A DNA stretch of 64,000 nucleotides from Collybia mongolica (lineage: Eukaryota; Basidiomycota; Agaricomycetes; Agaricales; Clitocybaceae). The stretch covers positions 186,001 to 250,000 of the forward strand of contig JAAXNY010000014.1 in NCBI GenBank assembly GCA_013420905.1, given 5' to 3'. Both the position numbers and the translations under genes were made by a program. Under the pieces are notes generated by a model. It did no database searches and had not been told where the DNA came from. It was given only the letters and a program-made list of their open reading frames with translations. Of this stretch, positions 1-10,730 are shown piece after piece; position 1 is the first letter of the stretch; the number at the start of each line of letters is the position of its first letter.

Positions 1-1346
1 AAAGTAAATACAACAGTAAATAGATCAATAAAATTACTGGTGACAGTGGTTTTAGAAAGTTGAGCTTCCACAATCACTTTTGAGTCCTGTTTTGAAGACA
101 ATGTGACTCAGAATTTTACTCTGAACATTTCATTAAATACAGTTTCTTTTTATTTCCATTCCAATGTTGAGATATTGAACTATTCTAGGGTGTTTTGAGA
201 CTGGGGGCCAAAAATTAAGAAATCTGTATTTAATATTTTGTAGCCCTAATTAATGCAATAAACTTTTGCCAATTGACCAAGGTGTAAAAATGAGCCTGTA
301 AGGTGCATATTCATGTTGACTGTGTAGTAGCCACTTGCATGTGTGCATGGCAGCACAGCCACAGCCAAATTGGGAAATTGGTGACTTGCATTGTTCTCAT
401 GAGTTCATATAAGACTCTATTTTTGGTATCTGTAATCTACAATCATCCCCCCATCTTCTGGCTTGCTTGCTAAATCCAATAGCACCAAAAGGTGAGCCAA
501 ACACCTGAAAATACCAGAAAAAGGGCATCTCTATTGTCCTAAACCACAATTATGCTTCATAACCACCAGATAGGGAGGGTTTTGCAGCAACTCATCCTGT
601 ACTCACTGATCTTACTACCAGGACTTTTACTAACTACTAGGTTCAATCAGGTACATACACACATAAGCATCTCTTGGCTTCAAACTGTGCTAGTTGCTCA
701 TATTTCTTGGCTTGGTCTGTTCCAAACTGTGCTGGTTGCTCATGTCTCTTGGCATCTCTGAGTTAACTCCATCCCTCAAAAGATATGGGTAAAAGGAGAT
801 CTAAGGCTCAAAGTGAAGCACTTGTTGCTGGTAGAACTCCCTTGGCTCAGAAAAGGGCAACTGAGACTGATGCTCAGGCCAAATGTGCTGCAGTACTTAG
901 TACTACAGCAAAACAACTGGAGATCTCTAGGGCTGAGCTTCATCAGCAAAAGTGCACAAACTAGGGATTGCAAGGTGACCATTGTATGTTCCCATGATTT
1001 TTGTAAAATAGTAGCTGGTAATACATTATGGATGACAACTTAGTGACCACCTTGGATATGACCATTATTTTGGTGTAACTATGTATGCCTAATACAAAGT
1101 GGTAAGTGGTTTGCCAGAAAGGTAACAAAATGGGGGTTTCATGGTATTGTGCTATGAAATAGGGATAGCTTTGTAAACCTACTCACCAAGTTGGTGATAT
1201 CTAGATATAGCAACACAACATTGGGATAGACAAGTATAGCACAGACAAGATGTTGACAACAATACAAAGTATCTTACAATTTGGTACACACTTTGAAATG
1301 AGAGACCAACTTGTATTTTGGTGGGATACAAGGTTGGCCAACATAT
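1..1346. other. AT-rich CpG-poor repeat DNA, no gene seen
   Basis: No convincing coding region. The stretch is AT-rich and almost free of CpG, like the other decayed repeat DNA here. A short imperfect tandem duplication with a period of about 42 bp lies near 681-758 (two copies of a block containing caaactgtgct and gttgctcat). Small open frames around 552-1043 have no recognisable motif. Confidence 0.6.
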
Positions 1347-2290
1347 CTATATGTCGTCAAATCTTACAGCTGCTGCCTTGTTGTCATCCCAATCCTCCTC
1401 ACCATCCACTGGCCCCATATCCTCATCATCTTCAGCCTCCCCCTCTGACTCCAAATCTGAGGTCCCAGCAACATATCCATAATCTTCTTCCTCTCCCTCA
1501 TCCACTTCATCCAGGTCATGTTTGTCAGGTGGCAACAGCTCTTCATCATTGGGCTTGCCAGCAGTATTGATATTGGGCTCAGCTTGGAAGGATTCCATGG
1601 CATTGAAGGTTGCGCAATGCCCAATTCCACCACCACAAAAATGCATCATCATATCTTGGTCAACAAACCTTTGGAATTGGCAGAATTAGATAAATCCAAA
1701 ACTGACAAACTAATAACTCACATATTCACATAGTAGTACTGCCAGTCTTCATCATCATCACCTGGGGGTTGTGCAATAGATGGTGTAAGAAGCTCAGTTG
1801 TTTTGCCATGAGTGAAGGCAGGGATAAGATGGACACCTTGGATAACATTTGATGGATCAATGAAGCCAAAGGCACCATCTTCAGGAACAAAACCAATGCA
1901 ATGGAGTTGATGAGCACTCCAGCCAGCACCATAAGAGAGATCCCTCCCAAACCAATGTACCCAGACAAAATTCATGTGTTGTGTATTGTTTAATTGTAGA
2001 TTTGTTCCCGTGTATCGCGCGTCAGTGTGGAAGATTCCAATCACATGTGCATACCAGTAGGGATGGGGAACTGTATCCTCATCATCCTTGTGTGATAGCA
2101 TCATGATATCTGGGTGAGTGCATGGATCCTGAGAATGGCACATGTCATATCTTGTATAGTTGATGTGGATGACTTTGTGGGAGTATATTTGGTTGTTGAC
2201 AAAATGGACCATGCTTCAATCACCATTGGAATAGTCATCATGCTCAAAAGCATGACCCAAGAGACAAGAAAAAGTATGATTCTTGAGGTC
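1347..2290 (-). pseudogene. Plavaka/KDZ-type transposase C-terminal remnant
   Basis: The minus strand encodes the C-terminal region typical of fungal Plavaka (Kyakuja-Dileera-Zisupton superfamily) transposases. Visible family-like stretches are NQIYSHKVIHINYTRYD, HPDIMMLS, YARVIGIFH-like HVIGIFH, WFGRD, HCIGFVPEDGAFGFIDP and GVHLIPAF, followed after a canonical 53-nt intron (1669-1721) by FVDQDMMMHF and a long acidic tail ending EEDYGY-like. An in-frame TGA at 2216-2218 stands just before SMVHFVNN, where an Arg codon is expected, so the copy is broken. The catalytic part is absent from this window. Family assignment is from recognised motifs; the dead state is seen directly. Confidence 0.75.
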
Positions 2291-3210
2291 CCATAGAAAA
2301 GTCTACAGATTGTGAGCACATCATCACACCTGTAAGTTCAACTGCACATACCTTGGTTGCAGGGTCATCTTGATTGTTGGATAGCCACTTCAGAAGATTT
2401 ATTGGGTGACGACGTGAGGCAGAGACATGACTTGAGGTAGAGGGCCATTACTGGCAGATACAAGTCCTTATGTTTTTTTTTTGATTAACTTTTCTTTATA
2501 TTTCTAGAACCAGGTTGTTGCAATAGAACTAGCTATCCAGAATCTCTTCAACTTTATATTACTTTTTTTTGTTGATAAGTTTGGTTCTGTTACGGCTGTT
2601 TAGGCCTTATCCTCTAAGTCAATCCAATGTATCGTTTGTTTGTTTTTAGACTGTTGACTTCTGTAAGTCCAATGTCTATTGACTCCCTCAGTAGGGCTAA
2701 AGTCAAGTTATCAGGTTATCTGATCAAAGATACACTACCCCCTTCGTAAGGCGGATAGGATCGAGTTCGCATCAAGAAGATAGATGAATAAGGTTGATTC
2801 AGCTAGGTCAAGCTAAAGAGCTAGCTAAGCTAAAGTATCCCTATATATACATAATAGTCCGATAAGCATTGTTTACACTATTCGTTATAGATAAAGATGA
2901 GTAAGCTATCAAAGAGGATGAGTAAGAAAGCTGAGTAAGTATGAGAAAAGAAATGCATATGGAGATGTTGAAAGATAAGGTTGATAAGCATCTGGTAATC
3001 AATAATAGGTAAGAGAAAGAAGAAAAGAAGTGATAAGTCGAACAGATAAGGGAATTTGTAACAGGTTCTGGAACACTTGTCAGGCATTGTCCTAGAATTA
3101 GATTGTAGGGTACAGGGAGTAGCTTGACATCATGGAAGGCCTGATGGATACACAACATGAAGATGTAATATGACCACACATTTGAGCTTGCCAAATACTT
3201 GTTGCACTTC
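2291..3210. other. AT-rich intergenic repeat DNA
   Basis: No gene seen. A few CpG-containing patches (about 2395-2410 and 2590-2770) interrupt otherwise CpG-poor sequence. Short open frames on the minus strand at 2841-3292 show no motif. Confidence 0.5.
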
Positions 3211-3603
3211 TGTAAGGGGTCATGTTGCCAAGAGGCTCAGACAGGGAGCAGTATACACAGTATGAATAACCATGCAGGGAAGGGATGAGCATAGAGCACT
3301 AGAGGCTTGATTATGAGTAGAGAACACAGCCCAAGTCTATTGCAAAGGTGCCCTTCCATGAAGAGGAAGGGGCACCTTATATACAGTACATTGTACCTAT
3401 GTCTCAAATAACAATAGAATCTGATATCAGTAACTCTACTGATGTAACAATACATCTGTGATATGTTAGTCCAGAGTAAACTACTATCTGTCAAGGGGTT
3501 AAAGCAGTGTGTGTCAGAATAATAGATATAACAGTGAGGCTATGCAAGCTGTGCAATAGTGATTCTGATGGCTAGATGTGGACAAACAAGTGATCCCCTT
3601 ACA
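3211..3603. mobile_element. Solo LTR with perfect 5-bp target duplication
   Basis: A 393-bp unit begins TGTAAGGGG and ends CCCCTTACA, the TG...CA inverted termini of a retrotransposon LTR. It is flanked by ACTTC on both sides (3206-3210 and 3604-3608), a perfect 5-bp target-site duplication. No internal retroelement sequence or second LTR adjoins it, so it is a solo LTR left by LTR-LTR recombination. Related copies lie at 60.0-60.6 and 62.6-63.0 kb, sharing for example a central block of the form tattgcaaaggtg. Confidence 0.85.
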
Positions 3604-3608
3604 ACTTC

Positions 3609-5341
3609 ACCCATATCCATGGTTATGCCAATAGAAGTTGGTGTTTATAGATCCTATACAAATGTCCACCAATAAAAGGTAACAATATATATCTAGGCAT
3701 TTTCCTTAAAAACAAGTCAGCTGGTAAAGTGGGGACTCAGACTCCCAGAGATGGACTATGTGAAAAAATTAACAAACTTGGAAATGTAGATCCATAATTG
3801 TATATTCCAAATATACAACCAACTCAGTAGCTTCTCTGGGGACTTTATGCTGAGCTATATGGGCCACACAGACCACACAGACAAATGCAGGTGTCTACAG
3901 TCTGAGCTCAGACCCTGTTTGGCAGGGAGCCCTGCTTAATTGGCAGTCTGCATCTGAGCCAAGTCAAAGCTAAGTCCATAAATCCACACTGTTACTTGGA
4001 TGCTCAGACCCAGTTTGGAACAACTCCTCATGAAGTCCATGCAGACTGTCCAGATTGCTTACTTAATCATAGTTACCATTGCTTATTTGATGCACAAAAA
4101 TGCAATATTTTGGAGAGTCAAATACAAGGCCTCAAGGTTACATGTCATGTGCATAAAGCATGCAGATTAACCATTTGGTAAGTCCAAGGTGCTTGTTTTT
4201 ATAATGACCCCTGCTGCCTACTCTTGGCCATTACTGGCAATGGCTGAATATTGTTGATAGGTACTACATCACCTGTCAGGCTTGTTGTCAACCTCCACCA
4301 CTACATTCCCAGCTGCCCCACCCATCACCTCCCTGCCATATGATTGTGCACAATACTGCCAAGTACAATGCCAGGTCCCACTGCCATGGATACCACCATG
4401 GCTGGGTGTGCACCCCTGGATGTGCTGTCTAGACCAAGTAGTGCCAATCACCCCTGTGCCCAAACCAGATGTGTGTAAGGTGAGTGCATATGTGCCTCAC
4501 ATCTAGTTGCTCAGATATACCTTGTTCTATTGTATATGCACCTATATGCTGCAAGACTACCTTGGTATAATTCTATCTACCTTGTGATATGTTCTTATTC
4601 CTTTTACAAATATTAGTTTACTTCTTACTAATACTTTACCCCTGTACTATTTGCACAGCTCTAGTAGGCTGATATAGACTTCTGGTACACCCACAGTATT
4701 TATCCAATGTACCTATTTATAGATTGGACTACCCAATTGTGAAACTTAAACTAATTGTTTAAATTTTAAGACAATTAATAAACAAAGAATATACCAAATA
4801 GTTAAATCACTAAGGAAGTAATATTGATCCAAATGCCTACTTGGGTGGAGTGGGCCAACACACTGTGTGGCTCCATTCCACATTCAGGAAATTGTAAATG
4901 AGTAGAAACAATGTAGATGATAGTTTATAGAGGTCATGTGACCATGGGAAAATGTTACCAAGTAAACAAGCAATACCTGTGCACAAAACCCAATGCCATA
5001 GTTTGCCTGGTTATGGAGAAAACACAAAAACCATCAGAACTAACTTTTCTCAGGATCATGGACACTAATAAGCATTCAGATTATTGTCATGTATTTGGTA
5101 TGCTTATGTGATAGAATAGATCATGTGACATATGTCAATAAATAGAGAATTCAATCCTCTTTGTATTTCAGGTAAATATAGTAGTAGTTGTTGATTATTC
5201 CAATGTTTAGTGTAATTTCCCACAAGGGTCATGTTTGGTAAGGGTCATTGTTGTTATAAGATGTTTGTTCACCCCTGACATAACACACAGACCTTCAAAA
5301 CTAGCTGAATCTGGACATTTCTAGAATTTCACTCAAAATGG
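3609..5341. other. CpG-free AT-rich DNA, no gene
   Basis: No gene recognised. I could find no CpG dinucleotide by eye from about 3.05 to 5.70 kb, an extreme depletion. Small frames at 3996-4181 and 4282-4506 (Cys- and Pro-containing) have no family signature and are probably repeat remnants. Confidence 0.5.
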
Positions 5342-5633
5342 ACTGTGGGAAAAATATGCCCAACAAGGAAATTGTAGAGCCATGTTTGTACATTCCAAAC
5401 ATATAAAAACAAAGTTAATAGCTTTACTGGTTATGGAGAAAAACACAAAATAAATTTTGAAACACAACACTCTGAAATATTAGATATGCATAATTTTGAT
5501 GGCATCATCAAAGGCATTATGTAAGCATCCCAAATACATGCAAATTATGTCACAACACTTTGTATTTGTGGAGAAATGCTGTAAAAAGCTATAAGAGAAG
5601 AAAAATCCCATTATGGAAATATTTTCCCACAGT
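5342..5633. mobile_element. Possible MITE with 15-bp inverted termini
   Basis: The segment starts actgtgggaaaaatat and ends atattttcccacagt, a near-perfect terminal inverted repeat of about 15 bp around a 292-bp AT-rich non-coding interior. The same GTGGGAA/TTCCCAC word recurs at about 6.23, 6.46, 6.70, 6.94 and 7.18 kb. No clear target-site duplication was found, so a miniature inverted-repeat transposon is an inference only. Confidence 0.35.
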
Positions 5634-5656
5634 GTTGAAATATGAATCAATGAATG

Positions 5657-5756
5657 AATCAATCAATCAACTTTTTGCCCAAAAACTGGGTTGATAAAGA
5701 ACTCGTAATCAATCAATCAATTTTTTACCCAAAACCTGGGTTGATAAAGAACTTGT
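5657..5756. repeat. Two 50-bp direct tandem copies
   Basis: Two adjacent 50-bp units (5657-5706 and 5707-5756) each begin aatcaatcaatcaa and contain ctgggttgataaagaact. They differ at only a few positions, one of them cg versus tg. Confidence 0.85.
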
Positions 5757-5984
5757 AATAATAGAAACAAGTTCCCATAGTATTGAAATGTATACCAACC
5801 ATTCAACATTTAACATTTTATTTCTAGCCTTGCATCCTGGGTTAATCAAAAACTTATCAGATATGCTAAAAATAGAAATATCATCATCAAAGACAAAGTT
5901 CAAACAAATGTACATATGTTTGTTAAGTGTTTTTTGTTGTATTATCACATACTATATTTAACCATACTCATATGGCTAGCCATT

Positions 5985-6950
5985 GTCAAGATATTGAGCA
6001 TTATAGATTCCAGGAGCATCCACATTGACTTGTTTGGCTATGCTTATGGCCAAGTAATATATAAATGTGATATTAAAATAGATATAATAAGAGATTATAA
6101 TCAAATTTGTACAGGCAAACAAATATAAATATACATTTCCTGGTGTACCCCCTCCATAGGTCTAGGGGTAGTAGCAATTTCAATTGTTTCTGTTAGCCTT
6201 GTATTTGCTGAGATATGCATCATCTATATTGTGGGAATTTCATTAATATTGTTTGTTTGGCCAGATGTTGGCAAAGTAATATACAGATCATATTCATTTG
6301 TAATATGTAGTAAAAAGGTTGTTGTTGATAATGAGATTTGGAAGGGTACAAACAACTACAAACACATATAAATAAACACATCATGTATTCCTTTACAATG
6401 TCTAGTAGTAGCATGTCCATCAGCTTTGTATTTGCTGAGATAAGTATCATCTATATTGTGGGAATTTCTTTGATATTATTGTTTGTTTGGCCAGATGTGA
6501 TGAAGTGATATACAGACAGTATTCATTTGTAATATGTAGCAAGAAAATTGTTGTTGATGAGGTTTATAAAAATAAAAACAAATACAAACACTTACAAACA
6601 TATACATGAGGTACTACTTCACCATATCTAACACTAGCAATTTAAATTATATCCATAGGCCTTGTTGTTGTTGAGATATGCAATGATTTATATTGTGGGA
6701 ACTTTGATGGTATTGTTTGTTTGGCTAGCTGTGGCAAAGTCATATACAAACTTGATATTCATTTGTAACATGCTTGTAGTGAGAGAGCTGCTTTTGATCA
6801 TGATGTTTGAAGGTGAACAAACAAATACAAATACATACAAATATACCAATTGGGTAGCCCTTCACCATATCTAGTGATAGCAATTTAAATTGCATCCATA
6901 GGTCTTGTCATTGTTGAGATATTCAATGTTTTGTAGTGTGGGAAAAGTTT
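5985..6950. repeat. Diverged tandem array, about 222-243 bp period
   Basis: A diverged unit recurs about four times. The landmark caagatatt/gctgagata/gttgagatat starts at about 5985, 6207, 6434, 6670 and 6913, and is followed in the middle copies by tattgtgggaa, then ttgtttgtttggc, then attcatttgtaa. The spacing grows from 222 to 243 bp. The array is non-coding and CpG-free. Confidence 0.7.
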
Positions 6951-6976
6951 GGCCCAAAGTGGAAGAAGCCTCTTGT

Positions 6977-7044
6977 AATCGTGCTTACGTTTGTCAACTA
7001 CGCTGTTAGAGCTAACAGCGTAGTTGACAAACGTAAGCATGATT
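6977..7044. repeat. 68-nt near-perfect palindrome
   Basis: Two arms of 33 nt (6977-7009 and 7012-7044) are reverse complements around a 2-nt centre (7010-7011). The only arm mismatch is a CpG on the left (6980-6981) that reads as CpA on that strand in the right arm. Four further CpG sites survive inside the arms although the neighbourhood is CpG-depleted. It could fold as a long hairpin; it sits between GTGGGAA (about 6938) and TTCCCAC (about 7178), so it may be the core of a fold-back element. Confidence 0.85.
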
Positions 7045-7520
7045 ATGCAGTGGACAGTTATTAATTAATTCTTGAGATATCCCAACATAAGACCAATTAA
7101 CTCGAAATTATGGTATTGAATGCAGCTTATGTTAGCAGTTGCCTTTTTTGCTCGAAATCCGCGCGTCGGCTAATATTGATTCCCACAGTTAGAAAAATAT
7201 TTCCACGACTACAAAGTGTTACTGATGTACTTCAAAATGTTTACTGATCATGTTCTAATGAATTCTCGGAACACTTCAAAATTACTAACCGTGGGAAAAA
7301 CAACACTGGATCTTGTTGGGTATGCTGAATTTTCCCCACAAACCCAGGATGATGAATGAGTTACTTATGTAAACATAAGGACTTGTAATGGAAGCAGTTC
7401 ACCAGTGAATTTGAGGAGGGTGGGGTTATTGATCAAGCATCAGATGAAGAATGTGAATTAGCATGGATGCCACCAACCAATGATGTCAGTGAAGGGATTC
7501 TTGGGGCTTTCTGAGTATAC

Positions 7521-7997
7521 ATGCAGAACAAACCAAGAACAACACTTCACAAATTCAATGCACAAGCCATGTTTAAAACAAACCAAATACAGGCTTTCAT
7601 GAATGAGAAATTCACTAAAGAAGACCATGCTTTTATTCAAAAAGAAGCAAGGGAAATTGATGTAAGCAAGCTAGAATCTAAAAGGCAAACAGAACTGATT
7701 GACTATACTCAAAAGAAAGTTGAACTGAAGCAGTAGAAGGACATGGAGAAGGCTCAGAAGGAATCTAGAAAGTGGTCCAGACTGCTCCAATTGGAATTGG
7801 CATTTGATAAAGACTCTATTGATGGTTTGAAGGGAGCCAAACTTCTTGATCAGTTTGCTGCATATGACTTAACAGGTGCACCACTTCCCAAAGACGAGGA
7901 GGATTATAAGTACATAGCTGGGAAGAGAGCAGCTCTTAAAGCAGCTATAAATGTTTACACTGAGGGCACATGGCAACCAAACACAGATCCTAGGTAG
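7521..7997 (+). pseudogene. Transposon-associated ORF remnant, one stop
   Basis: A reading frame of about 158 codons runs from an ATG at 7521 to TAG near 7995, interrupted by one in-frame TAG at 7734-7736. It is Lys/Glu-rich and coiled-coil-like (ESKRQTELIDY, KKVELKQ, EKAQKESRKW) and ends with a GLKGAKLLDQ...KRAALKAAI block. That block resembles the conserved tails of repeat-borne proteins in agaricomycetes. I cannot name a family. Low CpG and the surrounding repeats argue that it is a decayed mobile-element gene rather than a host gene. Confidence 0.45.
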
Positions 7998-8362
7998 TAG
8001 TGAGGGAGGTTTAGGAGATAGGCTAGGAACATGGTAGAATGAAAGTGACAGAATTGGATGTAGGTAAATGGCACCTGTATTCATTGTATTCATAGTGGAT
8101 CCCATTATAAAAGGTTCCAAATATATCAACTATCACATTAAATACTTCCTCAATGGTTGCAGTAGGAGGATGGAGGCATGGGATGCTCAAAACTCTGTGT
8201 GTCACCAGATTTGCCTGAAATATTGATGATTTTAATTTCATTAGTAATATTATTGATTGGTTAAATTTTACCATTACACAAAATTACTAAGCATTGCCCA
8301 CCCCCACTGTTATTGTTGCACTACTGACAACATTCAGGATGCATCTTTCACCAAAGTTCTTT

Positions 8363-8722
8363 CTAAAAATCCTTCTTCTCCTTTGTTTCTGTTACATTCT
8401 TTCTAATCTCTTTATAAGTCATTCCTATGACATTAATTCTTTCCTTACAATCAACTGCATGGTGACCAGGCTTTCAATATTTCCAACATATCAATGGTTT
8501 ATGTTCTCCAAAATTCCTACTGTGAGATTGGTCAATATCCATTGGGATATACTGGCCTTCTGCGGGTTTAGGCAGGGCTCTAAAGTTGTTTGTAGGAGGT
8601 GGAGATCCAAATGGAAGAGGATGGTTTGCTGATTTGTTGTAGCCAGCATGTTGTGTTTTGCATTGATACAGCCTGAATTTGTTTGCACTCGTAAAAACAA
8701 CAAGTAGAGCTATTAGTATCAT
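8363..8722 (-). pseudogene. Retrotransposon Gag zinc-knuckle remnant, frameshifted
   Basis: The minus strand reads a Pro-rich stretch, PMDIDQSHSR, and then a CCHC-type zinc knuckle of LTR-retrotransposon Gag proteins. The first part (HKPLICWK) is in one frame and the remainder (GKPGHHAVDC, then KER) in the next, so the knuckle C-x2-C-x4-H-x4-C is split by a frameshift with one Cys altered. Downstream the frame runs to TAG at 8363-8365. No protease or reverse transcriptase follows. Confidence 0.5.
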
Positions 8723-9118
8723 TTCTAATGACTAAGTAAAATGGTATTGGAAGGATTAGAGTTGAGCTTTAAGATGGCTAATCAGAGTGAACCAGTCTAA
8801 TGATCAATATATCTATCAGTACAGAGGACTATGAGTACAGACTATTACTATTTCTATTCACTATGCCTGGTTACAACCTCAGTATCTTAATAATAAGTAA
8901 CTATTGTAGCATGACATTATTACTGTGGGGATCATCATTAGTAGGAGAAGTAATTGTAATTTGGGACTTGCACAACCCAAGGCCAGAGTCTAGTCAGGAA
9001 TGCTTGGTGTTAACTACCAGAAAGACAGAGCATTGTAAATGACAACTAGAATGATCAGTAAAGTAAACCCGTAATAGCATTTGTTAACAGTCAGGGGAAG
9101 TAAAAGACAGTGCTACAG

Positions 9119-9327
9119 TAGGTCAAAAAACTGTCCCAATGTTTGGTCATTTTATAATGATTTACTTATAACAGAGTACTGGGGATTAATATCATTCTGA
9201 GAAAAATATATATGATACTACACTATATTAGCTTTGAAATGAGCCCTTACTTTTCTTATTTGAATAAAAACTCATTTCATAACAAATTGAACAAAATAAT
9301 TATTCATTGGGACAGTTTTTTGACCTA
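9119..9327. repeat. Left 209-bp terminal inverted repeat of Tc1 element
   Basis: Reverse complement of 10522-10730 with a handful of differences. It begins TAGGTCAAAAAACTGTCCC and ends with the inverted copy of that word at 9308-9327. Confidence 0.92.
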
Positions 9328-9353
9328 CATCTCCAAAGTCTCTATTTACACAA

Positions 9354-10373
9354 TTAATACTTGGTATGACCACCTTTTGCCTTAATAACTGCTTGAACCC
9401 TTCTAGGCATGCTTTCTATGAGTGTCTGGCATGTTTCTGGTGGAATTCCATTCCATTCCACTACCACCCTATCCCACAACTCATGTACTCCTTTGGGGGC
9501 TGTTGGGTATTTCTTAAGTGCCTTCTTCAACACTACCCAGAGATGTTCAATGGGGTTGATGTCAGGGGATTGTGCTGGCCAGACCATAACATCAATGTTG
9601 TTGTCTTCAAACCACTTGGTTGCCTTGTTGGATGCATGTTTGGGGTCATTGTCCTGCTGAAACATCCTCTCTCCCTCTGGCATCTCCAGCTTTTCAAAGC
9701 TTTCCACTACTCCCCCATACAAAATCTGGCAGTATTGGTCTGCATTCATAATCCCCTGGACCTCTGTAAGCACTCCTACTCCATTCCACCCCATACAACC
9801 CCACACCATAAGATTATTTCCTCCTCCATGTTTGACAGTAGGAGTGGTGGTTCTGTCAGAAAGTGGTTCTCCCTTCTTCTTCCAAGTATAAGTCCTTCCA
9901 TCTAACCCAATCCTGTTGATTTTGACCTCATCTGACCATAAGATCCTTTTCCAATCCTCCACTGTCCAGTTTTCATGATATCTTGCCCATTGAAGACATT
10001 GCAGTCAATGAGCCTTTTTGAGAAGAGGACATTTTCTCTTGACAACACTACAAAAGTCATTCTTTTTGAGTGCATTCCTGACTGTTTGGGGTGTGACAGG
10101 GTTAGGAAGAGTTTGGTTGATGAAATGGGTGGCCTCTACAGCATTATCAAGCCTTCCAGTGGTGATTTGTCAAATAATTGACCATTTGTCACCAGGAGAG
10201 AGCTTAGAAGGACATCCCCCCCTGTGGTTTTCCTTGTCCATATCCAGTTCCTTCTTGATTCTCCCAATGGTAGACTTTCCCAGAGTGGTTTTGGACTGGA
10301 TCTGATGCAAAGTATAGCCTTCTTGAAGAAGGGAGATCACAGAAAGGTGTTGGGTAGAAGATGTAGGTCTCAT
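9354..10373 (-). pseudogene. Tc1/mariner transposase with two TGA stops
   Basis: A single 340-codon frame (ATG 10371-10373, TAA 9354-9356) has the length and order of Tc1 transposases. A helix-turn-helix DNA-binding region lies near residues 5-45 (SVISLLQEGY, STIGRIKKEL). The catalytic domain follows: LWSDEV with the first Asp, QQDNDPKH with the second, and PDINPIEHLW with the Glu, spaced as DD34E. The frame is interrupted by TGA at 10170-10172 and 10005-10007. Both fall where the family usually has Arg, consistent with CGA to TGA change. The element cannot make full-length transposase without readthrough. Confidence 0.92.
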
Positions 10374-10521
10374 GGGATGATGGGGGAAGGAAAGAATGAT
10401 TGTAATGATGGAAACATGTTGAATTTATATCAACATGGTCACATGACTTTGTTTATTGTTCCCACAATACATCACATGATGTTAAAGCTTGCTGCAGTAA
10501 AGATCTTGCCAAAATTAAGCA

Positions 10522-10730
10522 TAGGTCAAAAAACTGTCCCAATGAGTAATTATTTTGTTCAATTTGTTATGAAATGAGTTTTTATTCAAATAAGAAAAGT
10601 AAGGGCTCATTTCAAAGCTAATATGGTGTAGTATCATATATATTTTTCTCAGAATGATATTAATCCCCAGTACTCTGTTATAAGTAAATCATTATAGAAT
10701 GACCAAACATTGGGACAGTTTTTTGACCTA
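10522..10730. repeat. Right 209-bp terminal inverted repeat of Tc1 element
   Basis: Inverted partner of 9119-9327; starts TAGGTCAAAAAACTGTCCC at 10522 and ends in the inverse of the same word at 10730. Confidence 0.92.

Larger units (their letters stand above)
9119..10730 (-). mobile_element. Complete Tc1/mariner transposon with 209-bp TIRs
   Basis: The element runs between TA dinucleotides (9119-9120 and 10729-10730), the target used by Tc1/mariner elements. Its terminal inverted repeats are 209 bp each (9119-9327 and 10522-10730) and nearly identical. Each repeat is itself bounded by inverted copies of TAGGTCAAAAAACTGTCCCA, so four copies of that end occur. The interior holds one transposase gene on the minus strand, now carrying two stop codons. 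CpG is nearly absent throughout, as in the flanking DNA. Confidence 0.92.

Noticed and set aside
9366..9905. 179-codon plus-strand frame
   Set aside because: It is the complement of the Tc1 transposase catalytic region.
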